This document shows, piece by piece, positions 38,044 to 48,124 of a stretch of 64,000 nucleotides of DNA. Positions within the stretch are counted from its first letter, which is position 1. Each line of letters begins with the position of its first letter. The position numbers were made by a program, and so were the translations under genes. A model generated the notes under the pieces. That model saw only the letters and a program-made list of their open reading frames with translations. It did not search any database and was not told the origin of the DNA. Source of the stretch: Marinobacter goseongensis (GTDB lineage Bacteria > Pseudomonadota > Gammaproteobacteria > Pseudomonadales > Oleiphilaceae); the NCBI RefSeq assembly GCF_023156235.1, contig NZ_JAKZAI010000012.1, positions 1 through 64,000 of the forward strand, read 5' to 3'.

Positions 38044-39261
38044 ATGGCAGTAGGTCCAGGAACCTTGCCCGAGTTTTTTCCGATTGCCGGCGTTCGGCTG
38101 GGTATCGGCAGTGCCGGAATCAAGAAGCCCGGTCGTAAAGATCTGGTGATCTTTGAGCTCGAGCCGGGAAGTCGGGTGGCGGGCATTTTCACCCGCAACC
38201 AGTTCTGTGCCGCGCCGGTGATACTCAGCCGTCGTCATCTGGCCGAGGGCGAGCCACGATACCTGCTGATCAATACCGGCAATGCTAATGCGGGTACCGG
38301 TGAGCGGGGCATGAACGATGCCCAGACCTGTTGCCAGGCACTGGCTGATGCCGCGGGCGTGTCACCGTCAGCAGTGCTGCCGTTCTCCACCGGCGTGATC
38401 GGTGAGCCATTGCCGGTGGAAAAGATCATCACGGCCCTGCCAGCGGTACTGGCAAATACTGCCGAGAACCGCTGGGCCGAGGCGGCCTCGGGGATCATGA
38501 CGACCGACACCCGCCCCAAGGGAGCGTCCTGCCAGCTGGATCTTGATGGCCACACGGTGTCCATTTCCGGCATCAGCAAGGGGGCGGGCATGATTCGCCC
38601 GAACATGGCGACCATGCTCGGGTTTATCGCCACGGACGCAAGCATCGCGCCGGACGCTCTGGCCACGCTGGCGTCCGAGCTGGGAGAGCAATCGTTCAAC
38701 CGCATCACCATCGATGGTGACACCTCCACCAACGACGCATGTATGCTGGTTGCCAGTGGCCGCTACGGCGGGCCCGAGATTACCCGCGACAGCCCGCTGT
38801 TGCCCAAGCTCCGAGCGGCATTGCAGCAGATTTATCTGGATCTGGCTCACGCCATCGTCCGCGACGGCGAAGGTGCCACCAAATTTGTCACCATTGAGGT
38901 CAGTCATGCTCACAGCCAGCAGGAAGCGCTGGATGTTGCCTACACCGTGGCCCATTCACCGCTGGTGAAAACCGCGCTGTTTGCCTCGGATCCTAACTGG
39001 GGCAGGATTCTGGCGGCCGTTGGCCGGGCCGGCGTCGACAACCTCGATCTCAACGCCCTTGAAATTCACCTCGGCGATGTCTGCCTGGTGCGCAACGGCG
39101 GTCGTGCCGATGATTACTCCGAGGCCCGTGGTCAGGCGGTGATGGATCGCGAAGAGATTACCATCGCCATTGATCTCAAACGGGGCGAAGTTCAGGAACG
39201 GGTGTGGACCTGTGACTTCTCCCACGATTATGTGACCATCAACGCCGAATACCGTACCTGA
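38044..39261 (+). CDS. argJ: Bifunctional ornithine acetyltransferase / N-acetylglutamate synthase
   Basis: ArgJ recycles the acetyl group from N-acetylornithine to glutamate in arginine synthesis. The 405-aa precursor is expected to cleave itself at the conserved ATML sequence, with Thr190 as the new N-terminal nucleophile. STGVIG, RPKGASCQ and the C-terminal DPNWGRILAAVGRAG motifs are present. ATG 38044 follows ATCAGGAGAGTC. The order secA-argJ-Nudix/ThiE is as in pseudomonads. Confidence 0.96.
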   Translation: MAVGPGTLPEFFPIAGVRLGIGSAGIKKPGRKDLVIFELEPGSRVAGIFTRNQFCAAPVILSRRHLAEGEPRYLLINTGNANAGTGERGMNDAQTCCQALADAAGVSPSAVLPFSTGVIGEPLPVEKIITALPAVLANTAENRWAEAASGIMTTDTRPKGASCQLDLDGHTVSISGISKGAGMIRPNMATMLGFIATDASIAPDALATLASELGEQSFNRITIDGDTSTNDACMLVASGRYGGPEITRDSPLLPKLRAALQQIYLDLAHAIVRDGEGATKFVTIEVSHAHSQQEALDVAYTVAHSPLVKTALFASDPNWGRILAAVGRAGVDNLDLNALEIHLGDVCLVRNGGRADDYSEARGQAVMDREEITIAIDLKRGEVQERVWTCDFSHDYVTINAEYRT

Positions 39262-39263
39262 TC

Positions 39264-40220
39264 ATGGTCTGCAGGGAAGTCCATGTGGCGGTCGGGGTGA
39301 TCATCCGTGAGGGGCGGGTGCTGATTGCACGGCGGCCGGATCATGCCCATCAGGGCGGCTTGCTGGAGTTTCCCGGTGGCAAGGTGGAAGCCGGCGAAAC
39401 GGTACAGCAGGCGTTGGTGCGTGAGATCCATGAAGAGACCGGTCTTCAGGTTCCCATGTCATCGCTGCGCCCGGTCATCGGCATCCGTCATGACTACGGC
39501 GACAAGCGCGTCTTTCTTGATGTCTGGCGCACCGACGACGCCACGGGCGATGCGGTCGGCCGCGAAGGGCAGCCGGTGCAGTGGTTGCCGTTGTCGGCAT
39601 TGCACGATGGCGATTTTCCCGCTGCCAACCGGCCGATTATCCGGGCACTGAGACTGCCCTCCTGGCTTGCGATTACGGGCGATTACCGAACCTCGGCGGA
39701 TCTGGTCAACCAGTTCGAGGAGCGCGTCAACCTCGCCCGCCCCGCTCTGGTGGTATTGCGCGCACCCGGGCTGAAGTTTGCTGAATATCAGGCCGTCGCG
39801 CGTGATCTGGTGATGATTGGCCGGGATCGTGGCACCGGCGTTCTGCTGCACGGAGGGGGCGAGCGTCTCGACGCCGTGCCGGAAGCGGCCGGGTTGCATC
39901 TGCCCTGGCGGGCGGCGCAGACGTGCCATGCCCGCCCGGTCCCGGACGGGAAATGGCTGGGTGTGTCGTGCCACAACGCCGCGGAGATTGACCATGCCCG
40001 TGCATTGAATGCCGACTACGTCACCCTGGGCCCGGTCGCGCCAACGCCCACCCATCCGGGAGCAGAGGTGATGGGGTGGGAGGCGTTTCGCCAGCAGGTC
40101 GCGGCGGCGGCCATGCCGGTCTATGGTCTGGGCGGGCTGACGCCAGCGGATCGGGATGCCGCCATCGGCAATGGCGGGCAGGGCGTTGCGGGTATCGGTC
40201 TCTGGTGGCCTGGAGTCTAG
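39264..40220 (+). CDS. Nudix hydrolase (MutT type) fused to a ThiE-like domain
   Basis: This 318-aa protein has two domains. Residues 1-130 are a MutT-type Nudix hydrolase with an intact Nudix box (GGKVEAGE ... REIHEETG), which in MutT removes 8-oxo-dGTP. Residues about 140-318 resemble thiamine-phosphate synthase: VSCHNAAEIDHARALNADYVTLGPVAPTPTHPG and the end GLGGLT. The fusion is common in pseudomonads and relatives. The second domain lacks neighbouring thiamine genes here, so its activity is uncertain. ATG 39264 lies two bases after the argJ stop without a clear ribosome site; GTG 39285, which has AGGGAAG upstream, is an alternative. Confidence 0.9.
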   Translation: MVCREVHVAVGVIIREGRVLIARRPDHAHQGGLLEFPGGKVEAGETVQQALVREIHEETGLQVPMSSLRPVIGIRHDYGDKRVFLDVWRTDDATGDAVGREGQPVQWLPLSALHDGDFPAANRPIIRALRLPSWLAITGDYRTSADLVNQFEERVNLARPALVVLRAPGLKFAEYQAVARDLVMIGRDRGTGVLLHGGGERLDAVPEAAGLHLPWRAAQTCHARPVPDGKWLGVSCHNAAEIDHARALNADYVTLGPVAPTPTHPGAEVMGWEAFRQQVAAAAMPVYGLGGLTPADRDAAIGNGGQGVAGIGLWWPGV

Positions 40221-40326
40221 ACCGCAGCAGGGCCGTCTTCCGCGCGGTCGAGTCTGATACCATGAGGACCCGACAGGTCATGAATTTCGTTCAATCAGCC
40301 CCGGTGAACCGGGCACAGGAGAGCCC

Positions 40327-40815
40327 GTGAGCAAACTGACGCACCTCGATGACAAGGGCGAAGCCCGCATGGTGGATGTGACCTCAAAGGAAGTCACTGA
40401 ACGCGAGGCGCGGGCTGAAGCCTGGATCCGTATGGCACCAGGCACCCTCGAAATGATCGTGGGCGGCCAGCATCCGAAAGGCGACGTACTGGCGGTGGCC
40501 AGGATTGCCGGCATCATGGCGGCCAAGAAAACCCACGAACTGATCCCGCTGTGCCATTCGCTGAATCTGAGCTCGGTGAAAGTGGAGCTGAGCCCGGGCG
40601 TGGACGGTGCCTCGGTGCATATCCTCACCCTTTGCAAACTGTCGGCACAGACTGGTGTTGAGATGGAGGCGTTAACGGCAGCGAGTGTGGCAGCGCTGAC
40701 ACTGTATGATATGTGCAAAGCGGTCGATCGCGGCATGGTAATCGACGGCGTGCGGCTGCTGGAAAAGAAAGGGGGGCGCAGCGGCCACTGGTCTGCTTCG
40801 GGTCCTGCATCGTAA
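40327..40815 (+). CDS. moaC: Cyclic pyranopterin monophosphate synthase
   Basis: MoaC converts the GTP-derived cyclic intermediate to cyclic pyranopterin monophosphate for molybdenum cofactor. The 162-aa product has [43 protein letters not shown] and the C-terminal [13 protein letters not shown] motif, with conserved His and Lys residues intact. It starts with GTG 40327 after CAGGAG. No other moa genes are nearby, and the Nudix-ThiE gene ends 106 bases before it. Confidence 0.96.
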   Translation: MSKLTHLDDKGEARMVDVTSKEVTEREARAEAWIRMAPGTLEMIVGGQHPKGDVLAVARIAGIMAAKKTHELIPLCHSLNLSSVKVELSPGVDGASVHILTLCKLSAQTGVEMEALTAASVAALTLYDMCKAVDRGMVIDGVRLLEKKGGRSGHWSASGPAS

Positions 40816-40880
40816 AGCTGTATGAACCAAAACAGCTGGAGAAGCGACAGTGCAGAGACTACGCCAAGAAGGCAGCCCCA

Positions 40881-40889
40881 TGATAGAAT
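40881..40889 (+). promoter_or_regulatory. Extended -10 promoter for ribA
   Basis: TG at 40881-40882, then A, then TAGAAT at 40884-40889 form an extended -10 element 36 bases before the ribA start. No clear -35 is seen. The leader is too short for an FMN riboswitch. Confidence 0.45.
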
Positions 40890-40924
40890 GCGCGGCCCGA
40901 TTGATTGAACCACGAGGAAACACT

Positions 40925-41539
40925 GTGGCTGTTCGTTACATCCAGACTTGCCGGTTGCCCACGCCGTTCGGGGTATTCGATATGCACGGCTTCGAAGAGC
41001 CGGATACCGGTAAGGAGCACGTCGCTCTGACGCTGGGTGACCTGAGCAGCAGTGAGCCCATGCTGGCGCGTACCCACTCTGAGTGCCTGACCGGCGACGC
41101 GCTGTACAGCATGCGCTGTGATTGTGGTTACCAGTTGGAGGAAGCACTGCGAAGCATCGCCCGGGAGGGTCGCGGTATCCTGATGTACCTCCGCCAGGAG
41201 GGTCGTGGTATCGGCCTGCTGAACAAGATCCGCGCCTACAATTTGCAGGATCAGGGTGCTGACACCGTTGAAGCGAACGAGAAGTTGGGTTTTGCAGCGG
41301 ATCTGCGTGACTACAGCATGTGCAAGGACATGCTCGAGCATCTTGGTATCTCAAGCCTGCGCCTGATGACCAACAACCCGCGCAAGGTGGATGCATTGAC
41401 GTCCTACGGCATCGCGATAACCGAGCGGGTACAACTGCACGTTGGCCGCAATCCTCACAACGAGCATTATCTCGATACCAAGCAAAGCAAGCTGGGCCAC
41501 TGGCTTGAAACTCACCAGGACGACGACCCCGAAGGCTGA
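40925..41539 (+). CDS. ribA: GTP cyclohydrolase II
   Basis: RibA opens GTP in the first step of riboflavin synthesis. The 204-aa product shows the zinc site [20 protein letters not shown] with three cysteines, the [18 protein letters not shown] core and the NNPRKVDAL end. GTG 40925 has ACGAGGAAAC upstream and gives the family start [15 protein letters not shown] longer reading from 40850 adds 25 residues with no family support. No DHBP synthase domain is fused. Confidence 0.96.
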   Translation: MAVRYIQTCRLPTPFGVFDMHGFEEPDTGKEHVALTLGDLSSSEPMLARTHSECLTGDALYSMRCDCGYQLEEALRSIAREGRGILMYLRQEGRGIGLLNKIRAYNLQDQGADTVEANEKLGFAADLRDYSMCKDMLEHLGISSLRLMTNNPRKVDALTSYGIAITERVQLHVGRNPHNEHYLDTKQSKLGHWLETHQDDDPEG

Positions 41540-41543
41540 GCCC

Positions 41544-41580
41544 TTCACCCATCCCGCTGTCGGACAGCCGGATGGGTGAA
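41544..41580. terminator. Nested hairpin between convergent ribA and dxs
   Basis: TTCACCCATCC (41544-41554) pairs perfectly with GGATGGGTGAA (41570-41580), and inside it GCTGTC pairs with GACAGC around a single base. No T run follows on either strand, so it is a symmetric structure rather than a textbook terminator. Confidence 0.5.
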
Positions 41581-41583
41581 TGA

Positions 41584-43515
41584 CTACCGGACGGCTTTCA
41601 GTGTCTGGTGGCGCAAGCGCTCCAGCCTCGCGCTAATGGCACGACCAATGCCCTCGGCATCCAGCCCGCAGTTCTGCAACAGCTCGCCATGCTTGCCATG
41701 ATCTATGAAGGTGTCCGGAAGCCCCAGTTGCAACACCGGCAGACACACCTCGCGGTTGTTGAGGCATTCGGTCACAGCACTGCCGGCGCCACCCGCGATT
41801 GCATTTTCTTCCAGTGTTACCAGCAGGTTGTGTCGAGCGGCCAATGAGAGCACCAGCTCTTCGTCCAGCGGTTTGACAAAGCGCATGTCCACCACGGTAG
41901 CCCCGAGTGCCACGGCGGCGTCCAGCGCCGGTGCCAGCAGGGTGCCGAAATTCAGTATCGCCACCTCGCGCCCCTCCCTGACAACGCGTCCCTTACCGAT
42001 GGGCAGTGGCGTCAGTTCCTGCGCAATGACCGCGCCCGGGCCGGTGCCCCTGGGGTAGCGGACCGCGGCCGGGCCGTCGAACATCAGTCCGGTGTGCAGC
42101 AGCTGTCGGGTCTCGTTCTCATCAGACGGAGTCATTACCACCATGTTGGGGATGCAGCGCAGATAGCTGATATCGAATGCCCCGGCGTGAGTTGGCCCAT
42201 CCTCGCCCACCAGACCGGCACGGTCGATGGCAAACAGTACATCCAGGTTCTGGATGGCCACGTCGTGGATCAGCTGGTCGTATGCCCGCTGCAGAAACGT
42301 GGAATAGATCGCCACCACCGGTTTGGTACCGTCGCAGGCAAGTCCCGCCGCAAGCGTCACCGCGTGCTGCTCGGCAATAGCAACATCGTGGTAGCGGTCC
42401 GGAAAACGTTCGGAAAACGCCAGCAGGTCCGATCCTTCGCACATTGCCGGGGTAATGCCCACCACGCGATGATCCTGTTCGGCGGCGTCACACAGCCACT
42501 GGCCAAAAACGTTGGCGTATTTGGGTTTCGAGGCCTTGGGTTTGACCGGTTCCGGTTTGCTGGGCGGTACTGGCTCGATCTTGTTGATGGCGTGATAGCC
42601 AATCGGGTCGGCCTCAGCCGGGGCAAAGCCCTTGCCTTTGGTGGTGACCACGTGGAGGAACTGCGGGCCGTCCAGCTCGCGAATGTTTTCCAGGGTCTCG
42701 ACCAGCAGAGGCAGGTCATGGCCATCGATGGGGCCAATGTAGTTGAAGCCCAGCTCCTCGAACAGGGTGCCGGGGGCGATCATGCCCTTGAAATGCTCTT
42801 CGGTCTTTTTTGCCAGCGCCCTCAGGTTGGGTGCGCCCTGCAGAACCTTCTTGCTGCTGTCCCGCACCTGATTGTAAGTGCGGCTCGCCAGCAGTTTGGC
42901 GAAATAGTTGGATAGGCCGCCGACGTTTCGGGAAATGGACATGTCGTTGTCGTTCAGCACCACCAGCATGTCGGCGTGCAGGTGACCGGCGTGGTTGAGC
43001 GCCTCGAACGCCATGCCGGCGGTCATTGCACCATCGCCGATGACAGCGATGCTCTTGCGCCCGGTGTTCTGCATGCGGGCCGCCAGCGCCATGCCCAGCG
43101 CGGCACTGATCGAGGTGCTGGAGTGGCCAACGCCGAAGGTATCGTAGTCGCTCTCCGCGCGCTTGGGGAAGCCGGCAAGGCCGCCTTTACGGCGAATCGT
43201 GCCCATCTGCTCACGACGCCCGGTCAGAATCTTGTGCGGATAGGCCTGATGCCCCACGTCCCACACCAGGCGGTCCCGTGGCGTGTTGAACACATAATGT
43301 AGAGCGACGGTGAGCTCGAGGACCCCAAGACCGGCACCGAAGTGGCCCCCGGTCTGGCCAACCGACCACAACAGAAATGCCCGCAGCTCCCGGGCGAGGC
43401 GGGTTAATTGCTCCGCCGGCAATGTCCGCAACTGGTCCGGAGTCTCTATCCTGTCCAGTAGCGGCGTATGGGGCCGCTGGGGTGGGATTTCCTTGAAAAT
43501 ATATGTGTCCTGCAT
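41584..43515 (-). CDS. dxs: 1-deoxy-D-xylulose-5-phosphate synthase
   Basis: Dxs joins pyruvate and glyceraldehyde 3-phosphate, using thiamine diphosphate, to start the MEP isoprenoid pathway. The 643-aa product has [21 protein letters not shown], the thiamine-binding [18 protein letters not shown] with NDNDMSIS, and the transketolase C-terminal domains with [15 protein letters not shown]. It is the last gene of xseB-ispA-dxs, 72 bases after ispA. Confidence 0.97.
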   Translation of the reverse strand: MQDTYIFKEIPPQRPHTPLLDRIETPDQLRTLPAEQLTRLARELRAFLLWSVGQTGGHFGAGLGVLELTVALHYVFNTPRDRLVWDVGHQAYPHKILTGRREQMGTIRRKGGLAGFPKRAESDYDTFGVGHSSTSISAALGMALAARMQNTGRKSIAVIGDGAMTAGMAFEALNHAGHLHADMLVVLNDNDMSISRNVGGLSNYFAKLLASRTYNQVRDSSKKVLQGAPNLRALAKKTEEHFKGMIAPGTLFEELGFNYIGPIDGHDLPLLVETLENIRELDGPQFLHVVTTKGKGFAPAEADPIGYHAINKIEPVPPSKPEPVKPKASKPKYANVFGQWLCDAAEQDHRVVGITPAMCEGSDLLAFSERFPDRYHDVAIAEQHAVTLAAGLACDGTKPVVAIYSTFLQRAYDQLIHDVAIQNLDVLFAIDRAGLVGEDGPTHAGAFDISYLRCIPNMVVMTPSDENETRQLLHTGLMFDGPAAVRYPRGTGPGAVIAQELTPLPIGKGRVVREGREVAILNFGTLLAPALDAAVALGATVVDMRFVKPLDEELVLSLAARHNLLVTLEENAIAGGAGSAVTECLNNREVCLPVLQLGLPDTFIDHGKHGELLQNCGLDAEGIGRAISARLERLRHQTLKAVR

Positions 43516-43587
43516 TTGCTCGGGTCTATTCCGGTCTGTGTGTGGCTAGTCAGAGAATGATAGTGTGCGCTTCCGGCACTGGATCAA

Positions 43588-44487
43588 TCAATGGGTGCGG
43601 GCAACGACATAATCCGCAATGGCCCGCAAAGGATCTGCCTCGGAGCCGAAACCGGCGAGGCTGTCGTGGGCCAGTTTTTTCTGTTGCGACAGGTGATCCC
43701 GAGCACCCTGAATGCCGAGGAGTGCCGGGAAGGTCGGCTTGCCGCGGGCAACGTCGGAGCCCTGGGGCTTGCCGATGACCGACGTGTCCCCCTCGACGTC
43801 CAGCAGGTCGTCCTGCACCTGGAACGCCAGCCCGAGTGCGCGGGCATACTGGCCCAGATCGGCCAGCTGCTGCTTTGTTACGTGCGCTGCTGTCAACGCG
43901 CCCATGCGTACGCTGGCCTCAATCAGTGCGCCGGTCTTGTGGCGATGCATGGTTTCGAGTTCGGTGATCGACAGGGCCTTGCCCACCGATGCGAGATCGA
44001 TGGCCTGGCCGCCCACCATGCCGCCATGACCACTTGCCCGGGCCAGTTCGCGGACCATGGACAGTCGTACGGTGTCATTCAGACCCGGTGCCCCGGCCAG
44101 CCAGTCGAAGGCCATAGCCTGCAGGGCGTCGCCGGCGAGGATGGCGGTGGCTTCATCAAAGGCAATGTGAGCGGTGGGGCGGCCGCGACGCAATTCGTCG
44201 TTGTCCATGGCTGGCAGATCGTCATGTATCAGTGAGTACGCATGTATCAGCTCCAGTGCGCAGGCCGGAACCAGTGCGTTGTCCGCGGGCTCACCCACCG
44301 CCACTGCCGCTGCGAGGCACAACGCAGGGCGAATGCGTTTGCCGCCGCCCAGAACGCCATACCGCATGGCCTGCTGCAGCCGGTCGGAGGGATGGCCGTC
44401 AGCTTCGATTCGCCGTTCCAGTTCGGCATCGACCCGCGCGCGGGCGGTTTCCAGAAAGCTTTCCGCAAGGAAGGGCTGTGCGGTCAT
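43588..44487 (-). CDS. ispA: Farnesyl diphosphate synthase
   Basis: IspA condenses isopentenyl diphosphate with allylic diphosphates to make C15 farnesyl diphosphate, which leads to undecaprenyl phosphate and quinones. The 299-aa product has the first Asp-rich motif in LIHDDLPAMDNDELRRGRPT and the second in QVQDDLLDVEGD. KRIRPALCLAAA near residue 55 is the substrate-binding region. Its start shares one base with the xseB stop (TGATG). Confidence 0.96.
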   Translation of the reverse strand: MTAQPFLAESFLETARARVDAELERRIEADGHPSDRLQQAMRYGVLGGGKRIRPALCLAAAVAVGEPADNALVPACALELIHAYSLIHDDLPAMDNDELRRGRPTAHIAFDEATAILAGDALQAMAFDWLAGAPGLNDTVRLSMVRELARASGHGGMVGGQAIDLASVGKALSITELETMHRHKTGALIEASVRMGALTAAHVTKQQLADLGQYARALGLAFQVQDDLLDVEGDTSVIGKPQGSDVARGKPTFPALLGIQGARDHLSQQKKLAHDSLAGFGSEADPLRAIADYVVARTH

Positions 44488-44741
44488 CAGGCAGGGTCAT
44501 CCGGCGTGAACGGTCGGGTCTCGAGGGTGCCATCGCTGTTCTGAACCAGCTGCTCAACCCGCTGCTCAGCGGATTTGAGCGCCTGCTGACATTCGCGGGT
44601 CAGCTTCACGCCGCGCTCGAATGCCGCCAGTGACTGCTCGAGTGAGAGTTCACCCTGTTCGAGGTCGCGAACCAGTTTTTCCAGCTCATCAAGGGATTTT
44701 TCAAAGTCGGCGATGGATGTTGCGCCTTGTTCACCGGCCAT
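44487..44741 (-). CDS. xseB: Exodeoxyribonuclease VII small subunit
   Basis: XseB is the small helical subunit that assembles on XseA to form exonuclease VII. The 84-aa product has the family pattern [43 protein letters not shown]. The order xseB-ispA-dxs is widely conserved. xseA is not in the window. Confidence 0.95.
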   Translation of the reverse strand: MAGEQGATSIADFEKSLDELEKLVRDLEQGELSLEQSLAAFERGVKLTRECQQALKSAEQRVEQLVQNSDGTLETRPFTPDDPA

Positions 44742-44775
44742 CAGGGCCTCCGGTTGCTTCGCGGGTTTCCGCGGG

Positions 44776-44784
44776 ATTATAACA
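44776..44784 (-). promoter_or_regulatory. Extended -10 promoter for xseB-ispA-dxs
   Basis: On the - strand, TGT-TATAAT (TATAAT at 44781-44776) is a perfect extended -10 element 35 bases before xseB and just after the NRDE gene stop. No clear -35 is seen, as is usual for this class. Confidence 0.6.
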
Positions 44785-44795
44785 AAGGTTCGGCG

Positions 44796-45572
44796 CTATC
44801 GCTGCCAACAGAACTGACGTTGTTCGCCGGCCTGGCCCATCGGTCCCCAACTTTGCTCGGTGACGCGGATTTCCCCGCTGCGGCTGACCGACACAACCGT
44901 GGTCGCACGGGTGCCATAATCGCTGCCGACGATGAACGGGGAGGACAGAAAACGTTCGGTTTCCAGTCCCACGCCGGTATCCGGCAGGTCCGGGTCCGGC
45001 GCCGGAGCGGTGTCTTTCAGCAGCGGGATCAGCGCCTGGTGCAGGCCCTCGGACGCACCGGGCGGTGTCGCCGCCAGAGTATCCGCCACGGCGTTGCGCA
45101 ACCTGAGCAGTTTCGGCCACGGGCTCTGCAACAGATGATTGCTGAGTCCATAGGTGCCCCGGTGCAGGTGACGGCCGGGATGGGCGTCGCGATTACTGAA
45201 ATACCAGCCATCGTCAGGGTTCAGGCGGATCAGGTTGAATCCGGAGTAGTCCGCCTGTTGTTCCGTCAGACGCTTTTGAAGCGGGTGTTCGGGCTCGGCC
45301 AGCGCCCGCAGCGGCAGCTCGCCGCGACTGATTCGACCGGTTTCGGCGCTGCCTTCGCGCACGTTGGTAACGGCGGCCACCTCGCCACGTCGGGTGACGG
45401 CCAGCCAGGTGCCGCCGGAAAGCAGATCGCGGCCCGCCAGTACCGACGGCGTGTCGCCGCTCGACCACCATGTCATGGCAGCGGTGGGTCGACGGAAAAA
45501 CTCGTCGCGGTTGGCGGCAACCACCAGCGGATAGTCCGGATGTTGTCCCACGGAAAAGGCAATCAGGCACAT
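44796..45572 (-). CDS. NRDE (TANGO2-like) family protein
   Basis: This 258-aa protein begins MCLIAF and has VVAANRDEFFRRPTAAM, the motif that names the NRDE family. Cys2 would become an N-terminal nucleophile after Met removal, as in Ntn hydrolases. Further family segments are LAGRDLLSGGTWLAVTRRGEVAAVTNVR and GTYGLSNHLLQSPWPKL. The bacterial function is unknown; the eukaryotic relative TANGO2 is linked to heme and lipid handling. It is divergent from the TSUP permease. Confidence 0.9.
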   Translation of the reverse strand: MCLIAFSVGQHPDYPLVVAANRDEFFRRPTAAMTWWSSGDTPSVLAGRDLLSGGTWLAVTRRGEVAAVTNVREGSAETGRISRGELPLRALAEPEHPLQKRLTEQQADYSGFNLIRLNPDDGWYFSNRDAHPGRHLHRGTYGLSNHLLQSPWPKLLRLRNAVADTLAATPPGASEGLHQALIPLLKDTAPAPDPDLPDTGVGLETERFLSSPFIVGSDYGTRATTVVSVSRSGEIRVTEQSWGPMGQAGEQRQFCWQR

Positions 45573-45657
45573 AGGTTTCGGGGCGCTCTCATAATGATCT
45601 CGGCTGCGTCGGTGTGTATCATACCAGCCTCACTAATTGTCCGGGTGTGACGGTAGC

Positions 45658-46455
45658 ATGACCCTGTTGAGTGTAATTGGCCTGTATCTCGCACTGGGTG
45701 CGTTCGCCGGAACCTTGGCCGGGCTTTTCGGAATTGGCGGTGGCCTGGTGATCGTCCCGGTGCTGATTTTCAGTTTCGGGCTTCAGGGTATCAGTTCCGA
45801 GGTGGCCGCCCATATGGCAGTGGGCACCTCTCTGGCCACCATTGTGTTTACGTCGCTCAGCTCGATCCGGTCCCACCACCTGCACGCAGCGGTGCGCTGG
45901 GAGATATTCAGGCCCATGACCGGCGGAATTATCGTCGGCGCGCTGGTGGGTGCCTGGACAGCCTCCCTGCTCAGCGGCCCGGCATTGGAACTTGTCATCG
46001 GTGTGTTTGTCATTGTGGTGGCCATCAAGATGCTTCTTGAAGTCAATCCGAAACCCGGACGCATGGTGCCGGGTGCGACCGGTCTGGGCGTTGCCGGCGC
46101 CGGCATCGGCTGGGCTTCCGCCATTTTTGGCATCGGCGGTGGCACGCTGACGGTGCCGTACCTGAGCTGGTGCAACGTCAGGATGCAGCAGGCGGTGGGT
46201 ACCTCGGCAGCCTGCGGGCTGCCCATCGCCGCCGCCGGAGCCCTGGGCAATATGGCGACCGGGTGGGGTAACGAACACCTGCCGGAGCTGAGTGTCGGGT
46301 TCATCTATTTGCCGGCGCTGCTGGGAATTATCCTGACCAGCGTATGGTTTGCCAGGGTGGGCGCCAATCTGGCGCACCGGCTGAACGCCCGTCTTCTGAA
46401 ACGAGTTTTTGCCATCATGCTGATTCTGATCGGCATCCGCTTTCTTCTGAGCTGA
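45658..46455 (+). CDS. TSUP family permease (TauE/SafE type)
   Basis: This 265-aa membrane protein has about eight helices in two halves, each with the repeated glycine motif ([15 protein letters not shown] near residue 24 and [13 protein letters not shown] near 155). TSUP permeases carry sulfite, sulfoacetate or other organosulfur anions. The substrate here cannot be told from sequence. ATG 45658 is chosen over TTG 45637. lgt starts 10 bases after it, so it may be co-transcribed with lgt-thyA-folA. Confidence 0.88.
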   Translation: MTLLSVIGLYLALGAFAGTLAGLFGIGGGLVIVPVLIFSFGLQGISSEVAAHMAVGTSLATIVFTSLSSIRSHHLHAAVRWEIFRPMTGGIIVGALVGAWTASLLSGPALELVIGVFVIVVAIKMLLEVNPKPGRMVPGATGLGVAGAGIGWASAIFGIGGGTLTVPYLSWCNVRMQQAVGTSAACGLPIAAAGALGNMATGWGNEHLPELSVGFIYLPALLGIILTSVWFARVGANLAHRLNARLLKRVFAIMLILIGIRFLLS

Positions 46456-46465
46456 GAGGTTACTG

Positions 46466-47254
46466 ATGCTGCAGCATCCGCAGATTGATCCCGTGGCCAT
46501 TTCCCTGGGGCCGCTGAAAATTCACTGGTACGGCCTGACCTACCTCGTGGGCTTCGTTGCCGGCTGGTGGCTGGGCCGGCTGCGGGCCCGCAAACCCTGG
46601 TCACCGCTGAACGAGGACCAGGTGGGTGATCTGCTGTTCTACATCGCCCTCGGCGTCATCCTTGGCGGCCGTTTCGGCTATGTGGTGTTCTACAACTTCG
46701 ACGCCTTTATCGCGGATCCGCTGTGGTTGCTGCGGGTCTGGGAAGGCGGGATGTCGTTCCATGGCGGACTGCTGGGAGTGATGCTTGCCATGTGGTGGTA
46801 TGGCCGCAAGGTGGGCAGTGGATTCTGGCGAATAGCGGATTTTGTCGCCCCGCTGGTGCCTGTTGGTCTTGGTGCCGGCCGCATTGGCAACTTTATTAAT
46901 GGCGAACTCTGGGGCAAGCCGACGGACGTGCCCTGGGGTATGGTGTTCCCTCAGGCGCCGGACGCCCTGACACGTCACCCGTCCCAGCTCTATCAGTTTG
47001 CGCTGGAAGGTGTGCTGTTCTTTGTCATTTTGTGGTGGTTTTCCGCCAAACCACGCCCAAGGATGGCGGTTTCCGGCCTGTTTCTGGTGTGCTATGGCGT
47101 ATTCCGCTTCCTGGTCGAATTCGTGCGGCAGCCGGACCCACAGCTGGGCTACCTGGCCTTCGACTGGCTCACCATGGGGCAGGTACTGTCGTTCCCGATG
47201 ATACTGGCCGGTGCCGGCCTGATGTTGATTGCTTACCGCAGAGGTGTTGAATGA
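46466..47254 (+). CDS. lgt: Prolipoprotein diacylglyceryl transferase
   Basis: Lgt adds diacylglycerol to the lipobox cysteine of prolipoproteins such as LpoA. The 262-aa protein has about seven membrane helices and the Lgt signature [21 protein letters not shown], plus HPSQLYQ and the early [15 protein letters not shown] 46466 has GAGAGGTTAC upstream. Its stop overlaps the thyA start (ATGA). Confidence 0.97.
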   Translation: MLQHPQIDPVAISLGPLKIHWYGLTYLVGFVAGWWLGRLRARKPWSPLNEDQVGDLLFYIALGVILGGRFGYVVFYNFDAFIADPLWLLRVWEGGMSFHGGLLGVMLAMWWYGRKVGSGFWRIADFVAPLVPVGLGAGRIGNFINGELWGKPTDVPWGMVFPQAPDALTRHPSQLYQFALEGVLFFVILWWFSAKPRPRMAVSGLFLVCYGVFRFLVEFVRQPDPQLGYLAFDWLTMGQVLSFPMILAGAGLMLIAYRRGVE

Positions 47255-48090
47255 AAGCCTATCTTGACCTGATGAAAGACGTGGTCGATAACGGTCTCGA
47301 CCGGGGCGACCGCACCGGCGTGGGCACCCGTTCGGTCTTTGGCCGCCAGATCCGCTTTGATCTGCAGGACGGTTTCCCGCTGGTGACCACCAAGAAAGTC
47401 CACCTGCGCAGCATCATTCAGGAACTGCTGTGGTTTTTGCAGGGCTCCACCGACAACAACTGGTTGAAAGAGCGCAACGTCTCCATCTGGAACGAATGGG
47501 CGCTGGACAACGGCGACCTGGGGCCGATCTACGGCAAACAATGGCGCAGCTGGCACTGCCCGGACGGCCGTACTGTTGATCAGATCAGTGAGCTGATTGA
47601 GCAGATCCGCCACAAGCCCAACTCCCGCCGGCTGATTGTCTCTGCCTGGAACCCGGCGGAGCTGCCGGACGAATCCATCGGTCCCCAGGATAACGTCCGC
47701 GAGGGTCGCATGGCACTGGCACCGTGCCACTGCCTGTTCCAGTTCTACGTTGCCGACGGCAAGCTCTCCTGCCAGCTGTATCAGCGCAGCGCGGACCTGT
47801 TCCTCGGCGTGCCGTTCAACATCGCCTCCTACGCGCTGCTGACCCACATGATTGCCCAGCAGTGCGATCTGGGTGTCGGCGAGTTCGTGCATACCTTCGG
47901 CGATTGCCATCTGTATCAGAATCACCTGACCGACGACATCGTCTTCGAGCAGTTGAAGCGGGAGCCGCGGGCGTTGCCGAAGCTGGTGATCAAGCGGAAA
48001 CCGGAATCAATTTTCGAGTACGAGCTGGACGATTTCGAATTCGAGGGTTATGACCCCTATCCGGGAATCAAGGCACCCATTGCCATCTGA
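47251..48090 (+). CDS. thyA: Thymidylate synthase
   Basis: ThyA methylates dUMP to dTMP using methylene-tetrahydrofolate. The 279-aa product has the catalytic cysteine in [26 protein letters not shown], plus [16 protein letters not shown] and the C-terminal [11 protein letters not shown]. It is slightly longer than the E. coli enzyme (264) through an insert around residues 108-140. folA follows after 34 bases; FolA regenerates the dihydrofolate that ThyA makes. Confidence 0.98.
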   Translation: MKAYLDLMKDVVDNGLDRGDRTGVGTRSVFGRQIRFDLQDGFPLVTTKKVHLRSIIQELLWFLQGSTDNNWLKERNVSIWNEWALDNGDLGPIYGKQWRSWHCPDGRTVDQISELIEQIRHKPNSRRLIVSAWNPAELPDESIGPQDNVREGRMALAPCHCLFQFYVADGKLSCQLYQRSADLFLGVPFNIASYALLTHMIAQQCDLGVGEFVHTFGDCHLYQNHLTDDIVFEQLKREPRALPKLVIKRKPESIFEYELDDFEFEGYDPYPGIKAPIAI

Positions 48091-48124
48091 GCCGTGCAGT
48101 CACCCAAGTTCCAGAGGAATCGAA

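Noticed and set aside
40816..40924. Possible FMN riboswitch upstream of ribA
   Set aside because: The leader is only about 30 bases from the likely promoter, and none of the conserved FMN-element blocks are present.
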